From Gemmatimonadota bacterium (GTDB lineage: Bacteria > JBHIER01 > G020348925): DNA of 64,000 nucleotides. The position numbers and the translations under genes are program-made. Shown here piece after piece: positions 34,177 to 42,935 of the stretch (position 1 is its first letter; each line of letters starts with the position of its first letter). The DNA lies in assembly GCA_020348925.1 (NCBI GenBank), contig CP070758.1:1645049-1709048 (forward strand), given 5' to 3'. The notes under the pieces are model-generated. The model searched no databases. It was not told where the DNA came from and saw only the letters and a program-made list of their open reading frames with translations.

Positions 34177-35946
34177 TTAAAATTGATTCTCCAGTCCGAA
34201 ATGAATCTTGGCTTGGCTGAAGGAATCCCCTTCACCCAGCCCGAAATCGAGCCCGATAACTCCCAATCGTGATTCCACCCTGAATCCCATACCATATCCG
34301 TACTTTCTTTTGTCGATGGTCTCCAGGTGGCCGGTGTTCACATTGCGCTGCTCGCGGTAATACATTCCAAAGTCGAAGAACAGAAAAGCTCTGGATCTCG
34401 ACGTCAAGAGGTACCGATATTCGAGGTTGGACCAGGCGACCCGAGTTCCGGAAAATTGATCCTGCCTGTATCCACGGAGTGACCGCGTTCCCCCGAGGCG
34501 GAAGTGTTCCGATATCGGGACGGGTTTTTCTCCACTCCGGAATTCTCTACCGTGGAGGGCGGCTGCAATAACGTGTCTCGAAAAAGTAGGAATAAAATGC
34601 TCGAGATCCAAGGTGAATTTGGACGTTCTCACTTTGAACCTTTCGGCCGACGCAGAGTGCGTGGACCGGTTGCGCTTCCGCCCGTATTCCACTGAAGTGC
34701 GGTAATAGAGGCCCTGTCTTGGATTCCATGGATTGTCACGAGTATCGTAGGACGCTTGAACCCCAGCCGTGTATTTTGTGCTCCTGGCCAGGAAGGCGCC
34801 AGCCGTGGAGTCGGGCACGACCCGTTCCCAACCGAGACGTACTCTGCTGCTGAGATTGTATCCGAGTTCGACACCGATGGTAAACCCTGCTCCTGTATAG
34901 ATATAGCTGGAATCCTGATCGATTTGCTCCAGGGCCAAACCAACCCGAAAAGGCGTCCCGAAGAGCCACGGCTCTTCATACCCGAAGGCGAGGTTCGATG
35001 AGAATGGATCGCGACGATGCCATTGTGCCTCAAGCCTTCTTCCGGTTCCGAAGAGATTGGCCAGGGAAAGATCAACGAGCCCGGTCATGTAGCCCTCTTG
35101 TTGTCCTCGCGCGGGATTGTATCCGATGGCGCCATTGATCGTACTGGTCCTGCCCTCTTCGACGGTGATGACAATATTCACCGTATCTCCACGTGCGAAT
35201 ACAATCGAGAACGGTGACACCTTGGAGAAATAGCCCAGATGTTCAAGTCGCTTCTGAGCTGCCTCAATCTTGACCTGGTTGAAGAGTTCTCCCTTGTCGA
35301 GCCGCGCCTCTCTGAGCAAGACATAGTCCTTCGTCGTCTCATTTCCCTCAACGACAACATCACCGATCACGACTCGCGGACCTTCGACAACGGTCAAGTT
35401 AAAATCGATGTCGTCCTCCTCGTTGATGCGAAACCGTCCCGGTTCGACCCGGCAGAACGGATAACCATTCTCCTCATACAGGCTCAAAACTCCTTCGATA
35501 TCCCGCTCAAGCACTGCGGCGTTATAGGGATTCTCAGGACGGGTGTCGAACATCTCCAGCAATTGCTCATCCCGAAATTGGTTGTTTCCCGAAATGGTCA
35601 GGGTTCCGACGTTTTGTACCTGACCTTCATCGATGAGAAGAGAGACGGCCACATGCGAGCTGTCCCCATTGAATCCGAGATTTGAAATCAGCACTTCGGT
35701 CATCAGGTAACCGGCATCTTGGTAGAGTTGAAGGATTTTGAAGAGATCCTCTCGGAGGAGATTGGGGGTGAAAGGTTTTCCCGGCGCTAAGCTCATGGTC
35801 CGAAGAATGTCACGATCTGAGTAGCGCCGGTTCCCCCGAAGCGTAATAGTGTTGACCACCGTCCTTCCCTCCGCTTTGATCACACACGGAAAAACAGTCA
35901 TCACTAAGAGAACAAGAACGAGACTTTGCTTGAAGTACTTTATCAT
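34177..35946 (-). CDS. Omp85-family outer membrane protein (BamA/TamA-like)
   Basis: A 589-residue protein with a signal peptide (to about CVIKAEG), three POTRA domains (about 28-103, 104-190, 191-267) and a C-terminal 16-stranded surface-antigen barrel. The conserved lid-lock motif appears as LGGTRSLRGYR, and the last residues ENQF end in the expected Phe. BamA usually has five POTRAs and TamA three, so it could be a TamA-like or specialised assembly factor rather than the main BamA. It starts 12 bases after the large barrel protein, which may be its client. Confidence 0.9.
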   Translation of the reverse strand: MIKYFKQSLVLVLLVMTVFPCVIKAEGRTVVNTITLRGNRRYSDRDILRTMSLAPGKPFTPNLLREDLFKILQLYQDAGYLMTEVLISNLGFNGDSSHVAVSLLIDEGQVQNVGTLTISGNNQFRDEQLLEMFDTRPENPYNAAVLERDIEGVLSLYEENGYPFCRVEPGRFRINEEDDIDFNLTVVEGPRVVIGDVVVEGNETTKDYVLLREARLDKGELFNQVKIEAAQKRLEHLGYFSKVSPFSIVFARGDTVNIVITVEEGRTSTINGAIGYNPARGQQEGYMTGLVDLSLANLFGTGRRLEAQWHRRDPFSSNLAFGYEEPWLFGTPFRVGLALEQIDQDSSYIYTGAGFTIGVELGYNLSSRVRLGWERVVPDSTAGAFLARSTKYTAGVQASYDTRDNPWNPRQGLYYRTSVEYGRKRNRSTHSASAERFKVRTSKFTLDLEHFIPTFSRHVIAAALHGREFRSGEKPVPISEHFRLGGTRSLRGYRQDQFSGTRVAWSNLEYRYLLTSRSRAFLFFDFGMYYREQRNVNTGHLETIDKRKYGYGMGFRVESRLGVIGLDFGLGEGDSFSQAKIHFGLENQF

Positions 35947-35958
35947 AAGGTGATACTC

Positions 35959-38900
35959 TTAAAAAAAGGCTCGCATTTCAGCTCTTCCTGAGTGAATAAC
36001 CCGCCGGTCCGGTTCACTCCGGCCGGTGTACGAGATGAATGCCGTCACGTAGCGGTGCACTCGATAATCGAGGTTCAAACTCCAATCGATGTTGTTTCCG
36101 AGCTTCTTGCCACCTGCCATCGTGTAATAGAGGGCAAGGTTTTCTCGTTCCACTGACACACGGGTCCAGGATACGTCAGCCCGAACGCGACCTTTTCTCA
36201 AAATAGAGTAAGAGATGCCGGGAACAAGAGTCACGGCCCTGGAACGTTGCTCCGATTCTCGATCGATATCTCGATCGTAGTTGGTTTTCAACGAGAGCTC
36301 CAAGCGGGATTGAGGGCGGAATCCCAGGTCGGCTGAGACACTGCTGGAGCGAATGTCGTAGGTGATCTGATCCTGGATCTGTCGCATGTTCCGCCCACTC
36401 TTGAATTCGGTCTGAAGATCGAACTGAGCTGCGATTTTCGATCTGACTCGAACCGATGCATCCCTGCGCAGATGCTCTTCACCAAAAATCCGAGATGATC
36501 CTTGTTCCAGCAGTTGATTCTTCTCGTCACGGCTGTGTTCGTAGCGCAAACGCACGTTGAACTTCTGCCTGCGCGGGAAGAGAAAACAGTCCTGGCGAAG
36601 GGTGATGCGACCATCGACCGTGGTGCTGTCCTGTTGAAATGCGCTCAGATCGAAGAGATAGATGGCCCACTTGTCTTTCTCCTTGGATTTCTCTTCTATT
36701 TTTATCAGGGTTTCTGTTTCAATCATGCTCAGCCACTGGGCAAAGCCCGTTATGTCCCCCTTTTTTTCGGAATAATATTTGTGCGGACTGAGTTTAAGGT
36801 TTAAACTGGCTTTCAACTCAAGAACAGGTTCAAATTCTCCCACAGTTTTCGTCCGCAGGATATAGCGGCTCTCCTGTTTCCCCGGATCGTAAACGTATTC
36901 CCCAGTCGAATCGCCGCTTTCATCCTGAAACAGTTCGAATCGATAATTCCCCCTCCATTCACCGACATCGATGAACTGACGTTCTCTCTGAGCTGCCTGG
37001 AGGCTGGAGATCTGATAGCGGAGATGGGAGGATAGGGCACGATCCAGGGGCGTGTAATCGATCTTCAAATCCGCCAGATCCGTCGTGCGGTCGCTGCCGC
37101 CGGTCTCTAAAAAGTGTTTCATCCGTCGCGTGTATTCCGCCGAAACAGACAAGGATCGCCATTCCTTCAAGGCAAAACCCTGCCGGATGGTCTTCGATTC
37201 GGAAGCTTCCAACCAGCGTTCCTCATACGTCCAATCCTTACGCAGGGTGAATCCGGTGTACACACCGATGGTTCTCACATCGAAGGTGGAGAGCATGCCT
37301 TCAATTTCATAGAACTTAAAACCGTCCTCTATCCTACCGAATCGTGTGTCCTCCTTGCGCTCACCTTCAAAGCTGATATTCGGCTTGAGCTTCCAGAGAG
37401 TGTACGCGCTTCGGAGATTGTGCCTCGTCCAGTCACTCTCCAAAAGACCTGCCGAATCGGGTTGGCTGCTGTCTCTGCTGTGAATTGATTCCAGGAGATA
37501 ATTTATATGCGGCAGCCCCCGTATCGCGAGATCCGTTCGTATTTCGTCTCTCGATCCCTGAAATGCCGTCCCCCGTTCGATACGACCCAGACCGAAGCCG
37601 AAAGCGGATCTGTTGTTCGGCCGGTAGACGGCATTGAGTTCACCCACGTTTTCCGTGCCCGGGCTGAGGTCAGAGGGCAAGTTCCAGCGCCGGTCGTATT
37701 CGGCGATCCGGATCCGCCCGACCGGTTGAAAGCGTTCCCCGAAACTTCGGTAAAAACCGGTCAGTTCGATGTTTCCGACGGTGTGATTGCCCCAGGTCAG
37801 GCGAGGGGATGTCAACGCGCCTGTGATCTTGAAGGCCTGTCCGACGTTGTCCGAATCATCCATCTCCGATAAAACATTGTTGTCCAATCGGCTGATTCCC
37901 AATTCTCCACCCAAAGCAAGACCTCCGCTCGAGTAAGTGAGATCGAAGTCGGCCAGACTGTGACTGTGCGGCAGGGGCAGATAGACTTTTGTTGAACCGT
38001 CGTCAGCGTAGCTGAAAGCCGCTTCCGGATCGTCACCCGCAGCGCTCAATGCATCTCGGTCGATATCGGACAGGGTGATCCCAAGAGGATCGTTCTTATC
38101 ATCCGCCTCATGGAAGAATGCTGCTCCTAATCGTAATTTCTCTGTAGCCGGTGCGTAAAATCCCCTGGCCGTGTAGAGGCTTCGTCTGTATTTCTCGTCA
38201 ACATGCTCGAAGTCGATCACAATCCTCGATTCGACGGTGATGAGGCGATGTCGGGTAAAGGTGATCTGCCCATTGGCATATTCGATGATATAGTCGTTGT
38301 TTTCGCCTCGTGTCATGTGCTCGCCGTCGATCCACACCCGCTCGGTCCCGGCCAGCACGATAATATCGGTCGACCCGTCATCGGCCCGGAGCTGGTACGG
38401 TCCCTGGTTGCCCTCAATTCCCGTAAAACGATTCGTCGTGAAATGGCCCTTGGAAGATGCTCCTGATACGGCCAGTTGCCCTGAGGGCCGTGTCAGCTCT
38501 CCCAGAGCACCCTGAAGTTTGCGTTCAAAACGCCCGAACTCGGTCTTCTGATAGGAGAGCGTGTAATCGCCAAAGGCGGCTCTGGCATGTTTTCCCCGAA
38601 GCTCGATGGAGACTTTATCCAACTCCTCCAGCGTCTGGGTCGTCCCCTCCGGCTGCAGAGGGCTGCTCTGGTCCGAGAGAAGGGCAATCACCTCAACATT
38701 CCGGGCGATCTGTCCGGTGATGTTCACGCGGAGCGATTGTTCCAGCGAGAGATCCCGATCAGAGCCGAGGGAGATGCCCAGGCTTTTACTCCCGCCGACT
38801 CGCAGAGAGGACATGTCCGGGAGGTCGAGTCTTCTTTGTGGAAGTTTTTTTGCAATCGTGAGTGGGCGTTGAACCGGCCCTTCGGAGCGGACGAGATGGC

Positions 38901-39237
38901 GATGGAGGTAGGTGCGCTTCAGCCCGATGGGCAGCCTTCGATACGTGATGCGGATGGAGGTTCCAACCGGTACACTTTGAGCAAAAGTGATTTCCCCCTT
39001 GTCGACGTCGATGACGTAATCAAGATCTCGCTTCAGAAACTGTCCCTCCAGTTCGACCTTTTCGCTCTGTGCCAAAACAAAATAGTCCGGGAGAGGGTAC
39101 GGGCCGCGGGTACCGTCCCCCTGCAGGACAGTCTCCTTATGATGGAGACTCAGCCCGGTATGCTCCTGGGTCTGGAGCGGTGCAAGGGGAAGGAGGGAAA
39201 TGAGAGCTATAACGTAAGCAAACCTGTGTCTCGGCAT
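35959..39237 (-). CDS. Very large outer-membrane beta-barrel-like protein with duplicated N-terminal domain
   Basis: A 1092-residue exported protein (signal peptide, cleavage near PLQTQE). A compact beta domain at about residues 40-101 (GPYPLPDYFVLAQSE, GEITFAQ) recurs at about 262-330 (GPYQLRADDG, GQITFTRH). Between them sits SLRVNITGQIARNVEVIALL, a strand region with slight resemblance to SprA-type secretion proteins. From about 330 to the end the sequence is continuous amphipathic strands rich in Tyr, Arg and Glu, ending in MRAFF with a terminal Phe, as in outer-membrane barrels. No enzyme motif is visible. Function is unknown; the operon suggests an assembly, export or surface structure role. 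The SprA link is weak. Confidence 0.78.
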   Translation of the reverse strand: MPRHRFAYVIALISLLPLAPLQTQEHTGLSLHHKETVLQGDGTRGPYPLPDYFVLAQSEKVELEGQFLKRDLDYVIDVDKGEITFAQSVPVGTSIRITYRRLPIGLKRTYLHRHLVRSEGPVQRPLTIAKKLPQRRLDLPDMSSLRVGGSKSLGISLGSDRDLSLEQSLRVNITGQIARNVEVIALLSDQSSPLQPEGTTQTLEELDKVSIELRGKHARAAFGDYTLSYQKTEFGRFERKLQGALGELTRPSGQLAVSGASSKGHFTTNRFTGIEGNQGPYQLRADDGSTDIIVLAGTERVWIDGEHMTRGENNDYIIEYANGQITFTRHRLITVESRIVIDFEHVDEKYRRSLYTARGFYAPATEKLRLGAAFFHEADDKNDPLGITLSDIDRDALSAAGDDPEAAFSYADDGSTKVYLPLPHSHSLADFDLTYSSGGLALGGELGISRLDNNVLSEMDDSDNVGQAFKITGALTSPRLTWGNHTVGNIELTGFYRSFGERFQPVGRIRIAEYDRRWNLPSDLSPGTENVGELNAVYRPNNRSAFGFGLGRIERGTAFQGSRDEIRTDLAIRGLPHINYLLESIHSRDSSQPDSAGLLESDWTRHNLRSAYTLWKLKPNISFEGERKEDTRFGRIEDGFKFYEIEGMLSTFDVRTIGVYTGFTLRKDWTYEERWLEASESKTIRQGFALKEWRSLSVSAEYTRRMKHFLETGGSDRTTDLADLKIDYTPLDRALSSHLRYQISSLQAAQRERQFIDVGEWRGNYRFELFQDESGDSTGEYVYDPGKQESRYILRTKTVGEFEPVLELKASLNLKLSPHKYYSEKKGDITGFAQWLSMIETETLIKIEEKSKEKDKWAIYLFDLSAFQQDSTTVDGRITLRQDCFLFPRRQKFNVRLRYEHSRDEKNQLLEQGSSRIFGEEHLRRDASVRVRSKIAAQFDLQTEFKSGRNMRQIQDQITYDIRSSSVSADLGFRPQSRLELSLKTNYDRDIDRESEQRSRAVTLVPGISYSILRKGRVRADVSWTRVSVERENLALYYTMAGGKKLGNNIDWSLNLDYRVHRYVTAFISYTGRSEPDRRVIHSGRAEMRAFF

Positions 39238-39269
39238 CGGATTGAAACTGTCCTACCCGTGTGTTAGGC

Positions 39270-40226
39270 TCATGGAAATTCTATGGAGTATTTTTGGACA
39301 CGGCCGTTCCCGGTGTCCAGAACATAGAGATGGCCGTGACGATCGACGACCAGATCGTGAGGTGAGCGAAAGGAGCCGTAGCCGTCGCCCATGGATCCAA
39401 AGGCGAGGATCACAGTGCCTGCTCGATTGAAGGCCGCAATTCGATTGTTGCCCGTATCGGCGACAAAAACGTTTCCGTGTCCATCGAGATCAATACCCCG
39501 AGGAGCTCGAAGGACGCCTTCGCCCAAGCTGCCCTGATATTCGCCGAAGATATCGTAGGTAGCGACACGGTCGTTGCCGGAATCGCAGACGTAGACCGTG
39601 CCCTTCTGATCGACGGAGAGAGAGGTCGGAGCTCGGAGGAGACCGCGCCCGTATCCGATGTCGCCGAAGCTCCGTTCCGGACGCTCGAAGGCATCGATTT
39701 TGAGAATTCGGTCGTTCTCCGAGTCGGACAGATACATGTCTCCGGAGGAGGAGATGTCTATGCCGCTCACCATACCGAACTGCAGCGACTCGTCCAGATT
39801 GGGATTGGGGACCAGGGTCGAGAGGTAATTGAGGTATCGGTCATAGCGCTGAAGGCGTCTGTTCTGGGAATCTGCCACGTAGATATCGAGCCCGACCGTG
39901 GCGCACAGATCGCGGGGCTCGTTAAACTGTTCCTCTTCGAAGCCGAAGCCGCCGATCTCCATCACGAAATTGCCGTCGGAATCAAACTTCTGAACGCGGT
40001 CGTTGCCCGTGTCAGCCACGTAGATGCTGCCCTCCGGATCGACGGATATGCCCTGGGGATTGAGAAATTGGCCGGGACCGCTTCCCGGCGAGCCGATCAC
40101 CTGGAGAAATCGTAATTCGAGTTGACCCTGCGCAATCTCCCTGGGTTCTTGTCCCTCGAAGCGTGTCGTCCCGCAGGAGAGGAGCAGGAGATGTATGAGG
40201 GTGCACTGAATCAAATGTTTTTGCAT
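39270..40226 (-). CDS. NHL-repeat beta-propeller lipoprotein
   Basis: A 318-residue protein whose N-terminus ends in LLLLSCGTT, a lipobox with Cys at about residue 18, so it is probably anchored to a membrane by lipid. Six NHL blades follow, each with a core like IYVADTGNDRVQKFD (positions ~73, 120, 166, 213, 257, 304). Six blades form a closed propeller that usually binds a protein or peptide. It heads the operon and has a strong promoter at 40310-40282. Partner is probably the barrel protein 32 bases downstream, by inference. Confidence 0.88.
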   Translation of the reverse strand: MQKHLIQCTLIHLLLLSCGTTRFEGQEPREIAQGQLELRFLQVIGSPGSGPGQFLNPQGISVDPEGSIYVADTGNDRVQKFDSDGNFVMEIGGFGFEEEQFNEPRDLCATVGLDIYVADSQNRRLQRYDRYLNYLSTLVPNPNLDESLQFGMVSGIDISSSGDMYLSDSENDRILKIDAFERPERSFGDIGYGRGLLRAPTSLSVDQKGTVYVCDSGNDRVATYDIFGEYQGSLGEGVLRAPRGIDLDGHGNVFVADTGNNRIAAFNRAGTVILAFGSMGDGYGSFRSPHDLVVDRHGHLYVLDTGNGRVQKYSIEFP

Positions 40227-40281
40227 TGGCTTTTTAAAATTGTGTCATATCTGTTTGCCTATCCGTCCATCCTTATTCCCA

Positions 40282-40310
40282 AATATAACTCTTTCATATG
40301 CTTATGTCAA
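40282..40310 (-). promoter_or_regulatory. Promoter of the NHL-barrel-Omp85-UbiA operon
   Basis: On the minus strand TTGACA (40310-40305) is followed after 17 bases by TATATT (40287-40282). The leader to the NHL start is about 50 bases. Confidence 0.82.
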
Positions 40311-40981
40311 TCAATTACCATACATGGAAAGTGTCACCTCAGACTTGGAGTATTTCCTTTCATCTCTGATACATCTGAGGGAAGCTTAAAAAATATTGGA
40401 AACGGTGCTGGGGCAGAGACTGTGCTTTCGAAGGAGTTCTCAGGCGAGGTTCCCGAATGAAGTTCGGGCATCCGAATTCAATCGGAGCGTTTTGCCGGAC
40501 CAGATCCTCCAACATGTCGAATCGCTTGAGAATGCTACTCCCCAATCGAGCGGCTGAGATTCAGATATCCTTTCAATCATTTGCGTGGAGTGTCTGATAC
40601 GTTTTCTCTTTTTGCGTTGGCTGGATACATGATCAGATATTATGTGGGGGAAGGAAAAACATGGTAATATCAGGAAATGGACTTGGGTTGAACAGTAATC
40701 AGATACCACCTGAGGCGACAGGGGGGGAGCTTTGGTGCGGGGGATTATGTACAAGACGCGATTGTGGATGTGGCTGTTCTCGGTTTGATTGACCATGTTG
40801 TTTTGGGGATTGGGGAGTGATAGGTTTTTGGGGAGGTCACACGGTTTTCAGGTACGCCTCGTTTCATATCGGATGGCAAAAAACCTTTTGTCTCAAAAAA
40901 CGTTACATCAAAATAGGAATGAATCATAGGGATTCAAATTTGAGAGCCGGCGAGACAATTATGGGGATCGAGAGAAAAATC

Positions 40982-41009
40982 TTGACATATATGGAAAGAC
41001 TGATTAAAT
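40982..41009 (+). promoter_or_regulatory. Promoter of the HNH-scpAB run
   Basis: TTGACA 40982-40987 with TTAAAT 41004-41009 after 16 bases, in A/T-rich DNA. The -10 box is imperfect; spacing and the short leader to 41048 support it. Confidence 0.5.
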
Positions 41010-41047
41010 TTAAAAAACTTTATATCTTATGTTGTGGAGGTGTTTGT

Positions 41048-41551
41048 TTGTTAGACAGAGACGTTCTGGTTTTGAATCAGAACTATGAGCCACTCAGCGT
41101 ATGCAGCGCCAAGCGGGCCATCATCTTAGTCTTTTTGGGAAAGGCGGAAATCATTGAACACCATGATTTGTCAGTACGTTCAATTTCACGGTCCTTTCCA
41201 TTGCCCAGCGTGGTGCGTCTGATCCTCTATATCCAAATCCCCAGAAAAGGCGTCATCTTATCCCGAAGGAACGTGATTAAAAGGGATGGCCATAGGTGCC
41301 AGTATTGCAGCACAACCCAGGGGGCCATGACGGTGGATCATGTTATTCCCAAAACCCTTGGAGGAAAGGACAGCTGGGACAATCTCGTGTGTGCGTGCAT
41401 CGGCTGCAATAACAAGAAAGGAAATCGGACGCCGGAACAGGCACATTTGCAACTTATACGCCAGCCTCGCGTGCCCAACCGGATCACCTTTATTCAACAC
41501 TTCATAGGCATTGCGGATGCTCGTTGGCGTCCGTACCTTTTTCTCAGCTGA
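41048..41551 (+). CDS. HNH endonuclease family protein
   Basis: A 167-residue protein with the HNH nuclease fold: paired Cys in RCQYCSTT, the catalytic His in MTVDHVIPKTLGGKDSWDNL and the second pair CIGCNNKKGNRTP. The N-terminus LLDRDVLVLNQNYEPLSVCS is the usual beginning of this widespread housekeeping-looking HNH family. The start is TTG 41048, set by ggaggtg at 41037-41043; the upstream open frame is not coding. Cellular role is unknown. It lies 4 bases before scpA, so it is co-transcribed with chromosome-segregation genes. Confidence 0.87.
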   Translation: MLDRDVLVLNQNYEPLSVCSAKRAIILVFLGKAEIIEHHDLSVRSISRSFPLPSVVRLILYIQIPRKGVILSRRNVIKRDGHRCQYCSTTQGAMTVDHVIPKTLGGKDSWDNLVCACIGCNNKKGNRTPEQAHLQLIRQPRVPNRITFIQHFIGIADARWRPYLFLS

Positions 41552-41555
41552 AACT

Positions 41556-42296
41556 ATGGAAAACAGAAGTACAGAATCACAATCCGGCTATAAGGTCCGT
41601 CTTGAAAACTTTGAGGGGCCTTTGGATCTCTTGCTCTTTTTGATTAAACAACAGGAGATAGACATCTACGATATTCCTATAGCGTCGATTACGAAGCAAT
41701 ATCTCGATTACATTGGGCTCATGCAATCCCTGGATCTTGAAGTGGCGGGCGAATATCTCGTCATGGCAGCGACGCTGCTTTTGATCAAGTCGAGAATGCT
41801 TCTCCCTCAGGAAATGGTCGATGAGGACGTCGAAGGGGATGATCCACGACAGGAGCTCGTGCAAAGACTTTTGGAATATCAACAGTATAAGGAGGTTGCC
41901 ACCTCCCTGTCAGACAGAGAGGAGGAACAGCGCCATGTGTTTCTAAGACAATCCTGTCCTCCTGAGGAAGAGGGGGAAGGTCTGGAAGCTTTCCAAAAGG
42001 TGACGCTCTTTGATCTGCTTTCAGCCTTTCGCCAGGCCCTGCAAAGGATCTCTGAACCGTCATTTTATCCGATCCATAGAAACGCGCTCTCGGTTGAGGA
42101 CAAGATAGAGGAGATCTCGCAGCGCCTCTCGCGACAGGGGAAGATCCTCTTTGTGGATCTCCTCGCCTCCGATGCCACACGAGCTGCTCTGGTGGTGACA
42201 TTTATTGCACTCTTGGAAATGATACGAAAGAGAAGCGTTATTATCAAACAGACGAAACTCTTCGGTGATATCTGGTTGTTTCGCCCTGAGTCCTAA
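41556..42296 (+). CDS. scpA: Segregation and condensation protein A
   Basis: Kleisin subunit of the Smc-ScpAB condensin. The 246-residue protein has the typical N-terminal block VRLENFEGPLDLLLFLIKQQ, DIYDIPIASITKQYL and the C-terminal winged-helix part (VTFIALLEMIRKRSVIIKQ). The start at ATG 41556 removes a 15-residue overlap with the HNH frame that is unlike the family. Confidence 0.96.
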   Translation: MENRSTESQSGYKVRLENFEGPLDLLLFLIKQQEIDIYDIPIASITKQYLDYIGLMQSLDLEVAGEYLVMAATLLLIKSRMLLPQEMVDEDVEGDDPRQELVQRLLEYQQYKEVATSLSDREEEQRHVFLRQSCPPEEEGEGLEAFQKVTLFDLLSAFRQALQRISEPSFYPIHRNALSVEDKIEEISQRLSRQGKILFVDLLASDATRAALVVTFIALLEMIRKRSVIIKQTKLFGDIWLFRPES

Positions 42297-42338
42297 ATAG
42301 AGAGCAGTGCTCTTCAATTTTCAGAATACGAAGCGTCC

Positions 42339-42935
42339 ATGGAGACTCAAAACATAAAACCGATTGTGGAAGCCATTCTTTTTTCTTCGGATGCTCCTGT
42401 CCCGCTGGAAAAGTTACGATCCATTATTGAGACGGCAGGGACACGACAGATTCAAGAGAGTATTAAGCTTTTAAACGGAGAATACGGGGCAGAAGGCAGG
42501 TCCTTTCATATTATCGAAGTGGCCGGGGGGTTTCAATTTGCAACGCATCCCAGATACGCCTCCTGGATTAAGAAACTATTTCGGGGGAGACGGTTACCTC
42601 GTTTATCTCAAGCTGCTCTCGAAAGTTTGGCCATAATTGCTTTCAAAGGACCGATCATTCGGGCTGAGATCGAGGCCATACGAGGAGTTAATGTGGAAGG
42701 TGTTTTAAAAACACTTCTTGAGCGTAATCTCATTACTGTCATGGGCAGGCAGCACGCCCCGGGCAGACCGTTGTTGTACGGTACAACGCAGGACTTCTTG
42801 ATCTATTTTGGTATCAATTCGCTGTCGGATCTTCCCCAGCCGAAGGAGCTGGAGGAAATCATGAGCCAGGAACAGGACCTTTTTGACCGAGAGGAGGTAT
42901 TGGTCAGCACGGAAGAGAAGCATGCGTCTCAATAA
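42339..42935 (+). CDS. scpB: Segregation and condensation protein B
   Basis: Dimeric winged-helix partner of ScpA. The 198-residue protein opens with KPIVEAILFSSDAPVPLEKL and contains LSQAALESLAIIAFKGPIIRAEIEAIRGVN-type blocks (about 87-117) and GRPLLYGTT. Its end overlaps the start of rluB by 14 bases. Confidence 0.96.
   Translation: METQNIKPIVEAILFSSDAPVPLEKLRSIIETAGTRQIQESIKLLNGEYGAEGRSFHIIEVAGGFQFATHPRYASWIKKLFRGRRLPRLSQAALESLAIIAFKGPIIRAEIEAIRGVNVEGVLKTLLERNLITVMGRQHAPGRPLLYGTTQDFLIYFGINSLSDLPQPKELEEIMSQEQDLFDREEVLVSTEEKHASQ

Larger units (their letters stand above)
40227..41047. other. 820-base divergent intergenic region, partly G-rich
   Basis: Apart from the NHL promoter on the left and the HNH promoter on the right I find no gene. 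The upstream open part of the HNH frame (40817-41047) is unlike the family. G runs of four or more lie at 40646-40650, 40721-40727, 40739-40743, 40805-40808, 40812-40815 and 40830-40833. A short hairpin cccgaatgaagttcggg lies near 40452. No tRNA was recognised. Confidence 0.5.

Noticed and set aside
35959-39237. Assignment of the giant barrel protein as SprA
   Set aside because: Only one short strand region is reminiscent; length and the rest of the sequence do not fit, and no other type IX secretion gene is in the window.
39477-40115. 212-codon plus-strand frame
   Set aside because: Antisense of the NHL propeller; repeats in it mirror the NHL blades.
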